Assembly (NCBI RefSeq): GCF_946407605.1
Contig: NZ_CAMJOS010000033.1
Location: forward strand, 1 to 32,730
Origin: an uncultured Prevotella sp.
GTDB taxonomy: Bacteria; Bacteroidota; Bacteroidia; Bacteroidales; Bacteroidaceae
Length of the DNA: 32,730 nucleotides
Direction of reading: 5' to 3'
Shown here: piece by piece, positions 1 through 6,084 of the stretch
Layout of the letters: every line of letters begins with the position of its first letter
Position numbering within the stretch: the first letter of the stretch is position 1
Made by a program: the position numbers and the translations under genes
Notes under the pieces: generated by a model
The model's input: only the letters and a program-made list of their open reading frames with translations
What the model was told of the DNA's origin: nothing
Databases searched by the model: none

Positions 1-53
1 CAACGACCCCGAGATTACAAATCACGTGCTCTGGCCAACTGAGCTAAAGAGGC
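1..53 (-). tRNA. tRNA-Thr (UGU), 3' part cut off by window edge
   Basis: The reverse complement begins with a 7-base acceptor strand GCCTCTT, followed by a D-arm (GCTC...GAGC) and an anticodon arm whose loop reads TTTGTAA, giving anticodon TGT for threonine. The T-arm and 3' acceptor strand lie beyond base 1. A promoter sits about 55 bases upstream on the same strand. A tRNA-Thr next to hpf and xerC is a common Bacteroidales arrangement, often the first tRNA of a cluster before tuf; the rest of that cluster is not visible here. Confidence 0.88.
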
Positions 54-107
54 TTTTCTAAGCAGCCGCTCTCTGATTCAGATTTACGACCTGTCGGAAA
101 ACGGCTG

Positions 108-138
108 CAAAGTTACGACTTATTTTTGAATTACCAAA
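108..138 (-). promoter_or_regulatory. Bacteroidetes-type promoter for the tRNA-Thr transcript
   Basis: On the minus strand a -33 TTTG (135-138) is followed after 19 bases by a -7 box TAACTTTG (108-115). This matches the Bacteroidetes primary sigma factor pattern and points at the tRNA. It lies just downstream of the hpf stop codon, so the tRNA can be transcribed independently of the genes upstream. Confidence 0.75.
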
Positions 139-155
139 ACTTTTCGATGTTTTTT

Positions 156-455
156 TTAGTAATTTCTCAATTTTTCCTTGAATTTCTGCAACTGAGCCCT
201 CATTGAGTCCACGCAGAGATCTATACTTTCTTCAAATGTGTCACTAACCTTCTCTACCCTCAGCGAACTTCCAGGCACCAAAACTTGCAGGCTGGCTTCC
301 TTATTTTGCGCGGTAGCAGGTTTGACAACTTTCAATTGCACCTCTACTTTCTGAATATCTTCGTACGACTTTTCTAACTTGGCGACTTTCTTTTCGATAA
401 ACGCCTCTAACTTCTCGGTAGCGTCGAAATGGATCGACTGAATCTTAATTTCCAT
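156..455 (-). CDS. hpf: Ribosome hibernation-promoting factor HPF/YfiA (short form)
   Basis: This 99-residue protein belongs to the HPF/RaiA (sigma-54 modulation protein) family, which binds the 30S decoding region and helps inactivate or dimerise ribosomes in stationary phase. It starts MEIKIQSIHFDATEKLEAF, has the family's basic helix (EKKVAKLEK) and the alternating beta pattern, and ends in a basic tail (LQKFKEKLRNY). It has no C-terminal dimerisation extension, so it is the short form. The start at 455 is preferred over an upstream in-frame TTG at 467 because GGAGGT, an unusually clear ribosome binding site for this window, lies just before this ATG. It follows xerC by 37 bases on the same strand. 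Confidence 0.9.
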   Translation of the reverse strand: MEIKIQSIHFDATEKLEAFIEKKVAKLEKSYEDIQKVEVQLKVVKPATAQNKEASLQVLVPGSSLRVEKVSDTFEESIDLCVDSMRAQLQKFKEKLRNY

Positions 456-492
456 AGTTACCTCCAATTTTTAAAAGTTAAACTATAAAGAT

Positions 493-1383
493 CTATCCCC
501 TTGGATGGGAATCTTTGTAAACTCGCTTCAATTGCTCAAACGTGGTGTGCGTATAGACCTCTGTTGTCTCAATGCTTTCGTGACCCAGTAGCTGTCTGAC
601 GCTCTCCAGTCCTGCATCGTGGTTGAGCATGGCCGTTGCGAAACTGTGCCTTAGCACGTGAGGGGATTTTTTCTTGAGGGTGGTCACCTTTGAAAGATTA
701 CTCCTTACAACATTGTAGACCTCACCCGCTGAGATCCTGTCTCCCCGAACTCCCAAGAAGAACGCTTCCGAATTCTTCTGGATTTGTTCGTCACGGCAAG
801 CCTTAAACAGGCTCAACTGCTCTGCCAGTTCTTTTCCGAATGGAATGACGCGCTGCTTGTTACGCTTACCTGTAACTTTCAGTTGCATGGCTTCAAAGTC
901 GATATCTTTGTCGTCCAGCCCCACCAGCTCACTGCGTCTTAACCCCGTTTCATAGAGTAATATAATAATGGTACGCGCACGTACATCTTTATATGTATCA
1001 CTCCATTCTGTCTCGTCAATGAGCTCATTTAACTCGCTCTCCTTGACAAATTGGGGCAGCGGCTTTTGCTTCTTAGGTCCCTTCACTAAATGTGCGGGAT
1101 CCTTGTCAACCAGTCCTCTTGAGAGTGCGAATCGGAAAAAGGATTTCAAAGCCGAAAGATCGGTATTCACCGTCGAAGCAATGTTTCCTCTGTCCATCAG
1201 GTCTTCCATCCATCCGCGGATAACATCCGCATCTACCGATGTCCAGTCAACCCCATTTTCAAGCCTCTCGAAATAGCATTGGAAGTCGCAAAGGCTGTCC
1301 TCATACCTTTCTACCGTCAGTTTGCTACGTCTTTTCTCGTAGCGCAGATAGTCGAGAAACTGGTCAATCATAAAGCGTTGCAT
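493..1383 (-). CDS. xerC: Tyrosine recombinase, XerC/XerD type
   Basis: This 296-residue site-specific recombinase probably resolves chromosome dimers. The N-terminal SAM-like core-binding domain spans roughly residues 1-90 and the catalytic domain about 110-290. All expected catalytic residues can be read: R149 (TGLRRSEL), K173 (TGKRNKQR), H242 and R245 (HVLRHSFAT), H268 (LLGHES) and the nucleophile Y277 (TEVYTHT). Length is normal for Xer proteins. The position between rpsU and hpf is typical of a housekeeping Xer in Bacteroidales rather than a mobile-element integrase. Whether it is the XerC or XerD partner cannot be decided from sequence alone. M5 is an alternative start. Confidence 0.9.
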   Translation of the reverse strand: MQRFMIDQFLDYLRYEKRRSKLTVERYEDSLCDFQCYFERLENGVDWTSVDADVIRGWMEDLMDRGNIASTVNTDLSALKSFFRFALSRGLVDKDPAHLVKGPKKQKPLPQFVKESELNELIDETEWSDTYKDVRARTIIILLYETGLRRSELVGLDDKDIDFEAMQLKVTGKRNKQRVIPFGKELAEQLSLFKACRDEQIQKNSEAFFLGVRGDRISAGEVYNVVRSNLSKVTTLKKKSPHVLRHSFATAMLNHDAGLESVRQLLGHESIETTEVYTHTTFEQLKRVYKDSHPRG

Positions 1384-1458
1384 TCAAACCATTCGATTTT
1401 CGGCAACGAATTTACGGAAAATTTATGAAACTACCAAATTTTTGAGGAAAAATTTTGA

Positions 1459-1650
1459 TTATTCCTCTGTTGTGCGGAGCTTCTGTACGTAAACGGCGTG
1501 CTCCATCTTCAGGCGCTTCAGCACAGACGGCTTGTCAAACTGCTGACGACGACGCAGCTCTTTCACAATACCTGTCTTCTCAAACTTTCTCTTAAACTTC
1601 TTGAGGGCCTTCTCGATGTTCTCGCCTTCTTTTACTGGTACAATAATCAT
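1459..1650 (-). CDS. rpsU: 30S ribosomal protein S21
   Basis: The 63-residue protein starts MIIVPVKEGENIEKALKKFK and carries the S21 signature of a basic helix followed by the RRRQQFDKPS segment. Length is typical. An ATG at 1650 is chosen over upstream in-frame starts because the family begins at this MIIVPV motif; upstream sequence lies in a leader of roughly 75 bases after the promoter. It is first in a minus-strand run with xerC and hpf, linking ribosome assembly and hibernation factors. Confidence 0.93.
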   Translation of the reverse strand: MIIVPVKEGENIEKALKKFKRKFEKTGIVKELRRRQQFDKPSVLKRLKMEHAVYVQKLRTTEE

Positions 1651-1729
1651 ACTGTTTTTTGACTTTAAATTTAAATTGTTAGACTTAAAAATATGCTCGT
1701 GCACGCATAGCGCACGCGAAAAGCGGGTG

Positions 1730-1760
1730 CAAAGGTACAACTATTTTGTGAATTAGCCAA
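1730..1760 (-). promoter_or_regulatory. Promoter of rpsU-xerC-hpf
   Basis: The minus strand reads a -33-like TTGG (1757-1760), 19 bases, then the -7 box TACCTTTG (1730-1737), followed by GCACC, which is a usual start-site context in Bacteroidetes. It leaves a GC-rich leader of about 75 nt before rpsU, in which GCGTGC occurs twice; no clear regulatory fold was identified. Confidence 0.7.
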
Positions 1761-1876
1761 GTTTTTTGCCATATTTTTTTTATTTAACGCGTTGAAAACC
1801 ATAGGAATCCGGAGGTCACTGGCAGTATTCTTTGGCTTTGTTTGGACAAAAAAATCTGAAAAAATATACAGAAACA

Positions 1877-1908
1877 TTTGGCTATATGCGAAAATGTTTG
1901 TACTTTTG
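1877..1908 (+). promoter_or_regulatory. Promoter of argR and the arginine genes
   Basis: A -33 TTTG (1877-1880) and a -7 TACTTTTG (1901-1908) are 20 bases apart, placing the transcription start about 20 bases before the argR ATG. No other clear promoter is seen before argG, so argR, the GNAT gene, argG and argC may be co-transcribed from here. Confidence 0.72.
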
Positions 1909-1917
1909 CACCGCAAA

Positions 1918-1935
1918 TCTGAATAAATATACCAA
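1918..1935. promoter_or_regulatory. Possible ArgR operator (ARG box-like)
   Basis: The 14-base core at 1920-1933 begins TGAATAAAT and matches 12 of 14 positions of the classical ARG box TGAATwwwwATTCA; the two mismatches are in the right half. It lies between the -7 box and the argR start codon, where binding would block transcription. This is inference from the enterobacterial consensus; the Bacteroidetes site may differ. Confidence 0.3.
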
Positions 1936-1936
1936 T

Positions 1937-2413
1937 ATGAAGGAAAAGAACAATAGATTGGAAGCCCTTCGACTCATCATTTCGAGCCAGCAGCTGGGCA
2001 GTCAAGAAGAATTGCTGAACGCCTTACAGAAGGAAGGCTTCCGACTGACACAGGCCACCTTGAGCCGTGATTTGAAGCAGTTGAAGGTAGCCAAAGCAGC
2101 CACAATGGGTGGCAATTATGTCTATGTACTTCCCAACGAATCCATGTACAAACGTGTCAGCACGCCAAGTTCTGTACGTGAGATGATGCAGATTCCTGGT
2201 TTTATCAGTATTACTTATTCAGGCAACATGGGGGTTATCAAGACACGACCTGGTTATGCCAGCGCTATAGCCTGGAACATTGACCGCAGCGATATCCCTC
2301 ACATTCTTGGCACTATTGCTGGCGACGATAACATCTTCGTAGTCATCAAAGAGGGTATTAGTCACGGAGAAGTGACAGAAGCCTTAAGCAAGGTGGTTCC
2401 TAACATGAAATAA
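1937..2413 (+). CDS. argR: Arginine repressor ArgR
   Basis: This 158-residue transcriptional regulator senses arginine. The N-terminal winged helix (about 1-75) contains the family motif LTQATLSRDLKQLKV, the recognition helix region. The C-terminal domain (about 85-158) has the GVIKTRPGYASAIAWNID segment and the GDDNIFVV motif; the aspartates of GDD are the usual arginine ligands in the hexamer. The length matches E. coli ArgR (156). The ATG at 1937 gives the family N-terminus MKEKNNRLEALRLI and lies downstream of the promoter, so longer upstream reading is excluded. It heads the arginine genes and probably controls them and itself. Confidence 0.93.
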   Translation: MKEKNNRLEALRLIISSQQLGSQEELLNALQKEGFRLTQATLSRDLKQLKVAKAATMGGNYVYVLPNESMYKRVSTPSSVREMMQIPGFISITYSGNMGVIKTRPGYASAIAWNIDRSDIPHILGTIAGDDNIFVVIKEGISHGEVTEALSKVVPNMK

Positions 2414-2437
2414 AACACACAACTATATCGTATTTAA

Positions 2438-3052
2438 ATGGAAAAAGAAGAAATAGAAGTGCTTGTGGCCAGCGTGGAACATGAAGTATATGTAGACACT
2501 ATCCTGGACACCATTGCCGAGGCAGCCAAGGTTAGGGGCACCGGCATAGCCAAGCGCACACACGAGTATCTGGCAAAAAAAATGATGGAGGCCAAAGCGG
2601 TAATTGCCCTTCGCAAGAGCGACAGGCGATTTGCCGGGTTCAGTTACATCGAGACTTGGGACAACCAACAGTATGTAACTACCTCAGGCCTTATCGTTCA
2701 TCCAGACTTCCGCGGTTTGGGACTGGCCAAGCGCATCAAGGACATGACATTTACTTTGGCACGCACCCGTTGGCCTCACGCCAAAATATTCTCGCTGACT
2801 AGCGGAGCGGCAGTGATGACGATGAACACCCAATTGGGCTACCAGCCCGTAACCTTTGCCGACCTGACTGACGACGAAGCATTTTGGAAGGGCTGCGAGG
2901 GATGCGTGAATGTTGACGTACTGCATCGCACAGGTCGAAAATACTGCATCTGTACAGCTATGCTCTATGACCCCACAGAGCATCTGCCTGCCAAGATACC
3001 TGATGAGGTATTGGCTCGTATCCGTCATTTGGAGGAGTTGGAAGAAGCGTAA
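2438..3052 (+). CDS. GNAT-family N-acyltransferase in arginine operon (candidate N-acylglutamate synthase)
   Basis: The 204-residue protein has the GNAT fold: a central strand GLIVHPDFRGLGLAKRIKD (about 84-102) holds the R/Q-x-x-G-x-G/A acyl-CoA pyrophosphate-binding motif as RGLGLA. A C-terminal segment (about 150-180) has four cysteines, CEGC and CIC about 16 residues apart, suggesting a metal site. It sits 24 bases after argR and 27 before argG. The pathway needs an enzyme that acylates glutamate, and no classical argA or argJ is seen in the window, so this is a reasonable candidate. Because the transcarbamylase at 23 kb is of the succinylornithine type, the acyl donor could be succinyl-CoA. 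Family assignment is firm; substrate is inference. Confidence 0.85.
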   Translation: MEKEEIEVLVASVEHEVYVDTILDTIAEAAKVRGTGIAKRTHEYLAKKMMEAKAVIALRKSDRRFAGFSYIETWDNQQYVTTSGLIVHPDFRGLGLAKRIKDMTFTLARTRWPHAKIFSLTSGAAVMTMNTQLGYQPVTFADLTDDEAFWKGCEGCVNVDVLHRTGRKYCICTAMLYDPTEHLPAKIPDEVLARIRHLEELEEA

Positions 3053-3079
3053 AATGATAACAAAGAAAGAAATAAGAAT

Positions 3080-4282
3080 ATGGCAAACAAGAAAGTAGTA
3101 GTAGCCTTTTCTGGTGGGCTTGACACCAGTTATACCGTCATGAAACTGGCCCAGGACGGCTGGGATGTTTATGCAGCATGCGCCAATACGGGTGGTTTCA
3201 GCGCAGAGCAGTTGAAGACCAACGAAGAGAACGCCTATAAGTTGGGCGCCGTACAATATATCACCCTCGACGTGACCCAGGAGTATTACGCTAAGTCGCT
3301 GAAATACATGATTTTCGGCAACGTACTGCGCAACAACTGCTACCCCATTTCAGTATCGTCAGAGCGTATCTTCCAAGCCATCGCCATCGCCCGCTATGCC
3401 AAGGAAATTGGTGCCGACGCTATCGCCCACGGCTCAACAGGAGCAGGCAACGACCAGATTCGCTTCGACATGACCTTCCTCGTAATGGCACCAGGCGTGG
3501 AGATCATCACGCTGACTCGCGATAAGAAACTGACTCGCAAGGAGGAGGTTGACTTCCTGAATGAGCACGGCTTCTTTGCCGATTTCACCAAGTTGAAGTA
3601 TTCTTACAACGTAGGTATTTGGGGTACTTCTATCTGTGGCGGCGAGTTGCTTGACCCCACACAGGGTCTGCCTGAGGATGCCTACCTGAAGCATGTGACT
3701 GCCAAGGAGAACGAGGCCCTACTGAAGATCACTTTCGACAAGGGCGAGATTGTGGCAGTAAATGGCGAGCAGTTCGACGACAAGGTGAAGGCTATCCAGA
3801 AGATTGAGGAGATTGGTGCCTCTTACGCCATTGGTCGTGATGCCAACGTTGGCGACACCATCATCGGCATCAAGGGCCGCGTAGGTTTCGAGGCAGCTGC
3901 TCCCAAACTGATTATCGAGGCACATCGTCTGCTGGAGAAGTCAACCTTGAGCAAGTGGCAGCAGTACTGGAAGGATCAGGTAGCCAACTGGTATGGCATG
4001 TTCCTCCACGAGAGTCAGTACCTGGAGCCTGTGATGCCCGATATCGAGGCTATGCTCACCAGCAGCCAGCGCAACGTGACTGGTACTGCCATCCTGAAGC
4101 TCCGTCCCTACGGATTCGAGACAGTAGGCATCGACAGCGCCTACGACCTCACCAAGAGCAAGTTGGGCGAGTATGGCGAGACGCAGACAGGCTGGACTGC
4201 CGACGAGGCCAAGGGCTTCATCAAGGTCAGCTCTACCCCACTCCGCGTATACTACGGCATCCACAAAGACGAGAAGAGATGA
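3080..4282 (+). CDS. argG: Argininosuccinate synthase
   Basis: This 400-residue enzyme joins citrulline and aspartate with ATP to form argininosuccinate, the penultimate arginine step. The N-type ATP pyrophosphatase P-loop AFSGGLDTS is at residues 9-17. Further family segments include AHGSTGAGNDQIRFD (citrulline/aspartate binding) and YSYNVGIWGTSICGGEL. Length is normal. Its stop overlaps the argC start by four bases (ATGA), implying translational coupling. Confidence 0.96.
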   Translation: MANKKVVVAFSGGLDTSYTVMKLAQDGWDVYAACANTGGFSAEQLKTNEENAYKLGAVQYITLDVTQEYYAKSLKYMIFGNVLRNNCYPISVSSERIFQAIAIARYAKEIGADAIAHGSTGAGNDQIRFDMTFLVMAPGVEIITLTRDKKLTRKEEVDFLNEHGFFADFTKLKYSYNVGIWGTSICGGELLDPTQGLPEDAYLKHVTAKENEALLKITFDKGEIVAVNGEQFDDKVKAIQKIEEIGASYAIGRDANVGDTIIGIKGRVGFEAAAPKLIIEAHRLLEKSTLSKWQQYWKDQVANWYGMFLHESQYLEPVMPDIEAMLTSSQRNVTGTAILKLRPYGFETVGIDSAYDLTKSKLGEYGETQTGWTADEAKGFIKVSSTPLRVYYGIHKDEKR

Positions 4283-5244
4283 TTAAAGTAGGTATCTTAG
4301 GTGCTGCAGGCTATACAGGCGGAGAGTTGATTCGCGTGCTGCTCAACCACCCAGAGGCAGAGATTGTCTTTGCCAACTCAGAGAGCAACGCAGGCAATCT
4401 GGTTTCTGACGTACACGAAGGCCTCATCGGCGACACCGACTTGAAGTTTACTGACGAGATGCCTTTCGACAAGGTGGATGTGGTATTCTTCTGCTTCGGC
4501 CATGGCAAGAGTGAGGCGTTCCTTAACGAGCACACCATCCCTGCCAACGTGAAGATCATCGACCTGGCACAGGACTTCCGCATCAAGGGCACCCACGACT
4601 ATGTCTACGGTCTGCCAGAAATCAACAAGGTCGACATCGCCAAGGCGCAACACCTGGCCAACCCAGGCTGCTTTGCCACAGCCATCCAGTTGGCCCTGCT
4701 CCCCGCTGCCAACCTCAATCTACTGAAAGAAGATGTCAGCGTCAACGCCATCACAGGTTCGACAGGCGCTGGTCAGAAGCCAGGTGCCACCACCCACTTT
4801 TCGTGGCGCAACAACAACCTGAGCATCTACAAACCCTTCCAGCATCAGCACATTGCAGAGATTCGTCAGTCACTGGCTCAAGTACAGGGTTATCTCGATG
4901 CCGATATCGACTTTATTCCCTATCGCGGCGACTTCGCACGTGGCATCTTCTGCACAGCAGTTATCAAGACGCCAGCTCCTGTAGAGGACGTCATCGAGGC
5001 ATACAAAGACTTCTATCAGGACGCCGCCTTTACCCACTACAGCGACAAGCCCATCGACCTGAAACAGGTAGTCAACACCAACAAGGCTCTTGTACACGTA
5101 GAGAAATACGGCAACAAGCTGCTCGTAACCTCTGCTATCGACAACCTGCTGAAAGGTGCCGTGGGTCAGGCCGTTCAAAACATGAACATCATGTTTGGCA
5201 TTGACGAAAGCACAGGACTAAAGCTGAAGGCCTCGGCCTTCTAA
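4279..5244 (+). CDS. argC: N-acyl-gamma-glutamyl-phosphate reductase
   Basis: The 321-residue NADPH-dependent reductase makes the N-acylglutamate semialdehyde. The Rossmann motif GAAGYTGGEL is at residues 8-17 and the catalytic cysteine is C131 in NPGCFATA. GSTGAGQKPG and the C-terminal KGAVGQAVQNMN segment are also typical. The ATG at 4279 overlaps the argG stop; the frame is open further upstream but that part is out-of-frame argG sequence. The enzyme may accept an N-succinyl substrate, given the transcarbamylase type, but the sequence does not show this. Confidence 0.95.
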   Translation: MIKVGILGAAGYTGGELIRVLLNHPEAEIVFANSESNAGNLVSDVHEGLIGDTDLKFTDEMPFDKVDVVFFCFGHGKSEAFLNEHTIPANVKIIDLAQDFRIKGTHDYVYGLPEINKVDIAKAQHLANPGCFATAIQLALLPAANLNLLKEDVSVNAITGSTGAGQKPGATTHFSWRNNNLSIYKPFQHQHIAEIRQSLAQVQGYLDADIDFIPYRGDFARGIFCTAVIKTPAPVEDVIEAYKDFYQDAAFTHYSDKPIDLKQVVNTNKALVHVEKYGNKLLVTSAIDNLLKGAVGQAVQNMNIMFGIDESTGLKLKASAF

Positions 5245-5296
5245 GCAGTTTTATCCTACTTAGAAAACATCTTTTTACAACGATCTAATATTAAAA

Positions 5297-5370
5297 TCAC
5301 GGCGTGAAAATAAATAATCACGGCGTGGTTTTGTTTTTTCTCGACATGATTTTATATTTTCACGTCGTGA
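5297..5370. repeat. Four 11-bp palindromes TCACGnCGTGA at exact 21-bp pitch
   Basis: Copies begin at 5297 (TCACGGCGTGA), 5318 (TCACGGCGTGG), 5339 (TCTCGACATGA, two mismatches) and 5360 (TCACGTCGTGA). Every start is 21 bases after the previous one, and the 10-base spacers are pure A/T apart from one G. Twenty-one bases is two helical turns, so all four face the same side of the DNA. The last copy ends two bases before the -33 box of the HU-like gene promoter. This looks like a multi-site operator for an activator or architectural protein. Confidence 0.85.
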
Positions 5371-5372
5371 TT

Positions 5373-5404
5373 TTTGGTTTTTTAAGCCATATTGAGTACT
5401 TTTG
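5373..5404 (+). promoter_or_regulatory. Promoter of the HU-like gene
   Basis: -33 TTTG (5373-5376), 20 bases, then -7 TACTTTTG (5397-5404). The start codon follows about 40 bases after the expected transcription start. The phased palindrome array abuts the upstream edge of the -33 box, the position expected for upstream activator sites. Confidence 0.78.
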
Positions 5405-5449
5405 CAGGGCGAATTAAACTTATTTGTTTCCCTAACCAATTGTATCAAT

Positions 5450-6076
5450 ATGGCAAAGTATATCAAGAAAGAGATAGCCGATCTCAACGGAAAAGGCACT
5501 ACACAGGCCTATTATCGCCTGAAAACCTGGCGCAAACTGGATTCTGAGGAGTTTGCAGAGCGTTGTCACTCCCTGCACCCCTCGTTCTCAAAAGGACTGA
5601 TTTCTGGCGTCCTGGATGCTGTCGTAGACCAACTGGCTTACGAGATTTCCAATGGCTTTAGCGTGAAGATTAACGGACTGGGCACCTTCAGCGCAAAGCT
5701 CGGCGTACGCAAAGACAAGGAGATGGACAGCTTCGAGGAAGGCTCGAAGAAGCTCAATGCAAAGAGTATTGAGGTGACAGGCATCTCGTTGCGCGTCGAC
5801 AAGAAGCTCATCAGGGAGATAGACCGCAACTGCGATCTGGAGCGAGGCGAGGAGGAACGCTTGCAGACCTCCAAACTCACATTGGAGGAGCGCATAGAGA
5901 AGGCCCGTCAATATCTAAAGAAGAACGGATTCATGCGAGTGAACGACTACGCCATACTGACAGGACTGTCCTATTCCACAGCCTCACGCGAGTTACGCCG
6001 CCTGGCCAGTGACCCTACATCTGGCATCACCAGTCAGGGACGCAGAAGCAGCAAGCTCTACATTCTGCAAGCCTAA
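5450..6076 (+). CDS. HU-like DNA-binding protein with C-terminal helix-turn-helix
   Basis: This 208-residue protein resembles the long Bacteroidetes HU relatives (HU-HIG type). Residues about 1-125 form the HU-like domain: the beta-arm region is seen in VKINGLGTFSAKLGVRKD, with the conserved INGLGTF turn. Residues about 145-205 form a second module with a helix-turn-helix, TGLSYSTASRELRRLA, followed by a wing-like SGITSQGRRSSKLYIL. Such proteins probably shape the chromosome or regulate specific loci. The ATG at 5450 gives MAKYIKKEIADL, the usual N-terminus; the frame upstream includes the promoter. It may bind its own phased upstream sites, which is a guess. It ends eight bases from the convergent M16 gene. 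Confidence 0.82.
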   Translation: MAKYIKKEIADLNGKGTTQAYYRLKTWRKLDSEEFAERCHSLHPSFSKGLISGVLDAVVDQLAYEISNGFSVKINGLGTFSAKLGVRKDKEMDSFEEGSKKLNAKSIEVTGISLRVDKKLIREIDRNCDLERGEEERLQTSKLTLEERIEKARQYLKKNGFMRVNDYAILTGLSYSTASRELRRLASDPTSGITSQGRRSSKLYILQA

Positions 6077-6084
6077 AAGCCGCA

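Noticed and set aside
493..1383. Integrase of a mobile element
   Set aside because: The tyrosine recombinase sits in a conserved housekeeping context with rpsU and hpf, which favours Xer.
3955..4278. Upstream extension of argC
   Set aside because: This open frame lies wholly inside argG in another frame; the real start is the ATG at 4279 with ATGA overlap.
5275..5499. Minus-strand frame rich in SRRD-type repeats
   Set aside because: The repeats come from the phased TCACGnCGTGA palindromes and A/T spacers, not from coding selection.
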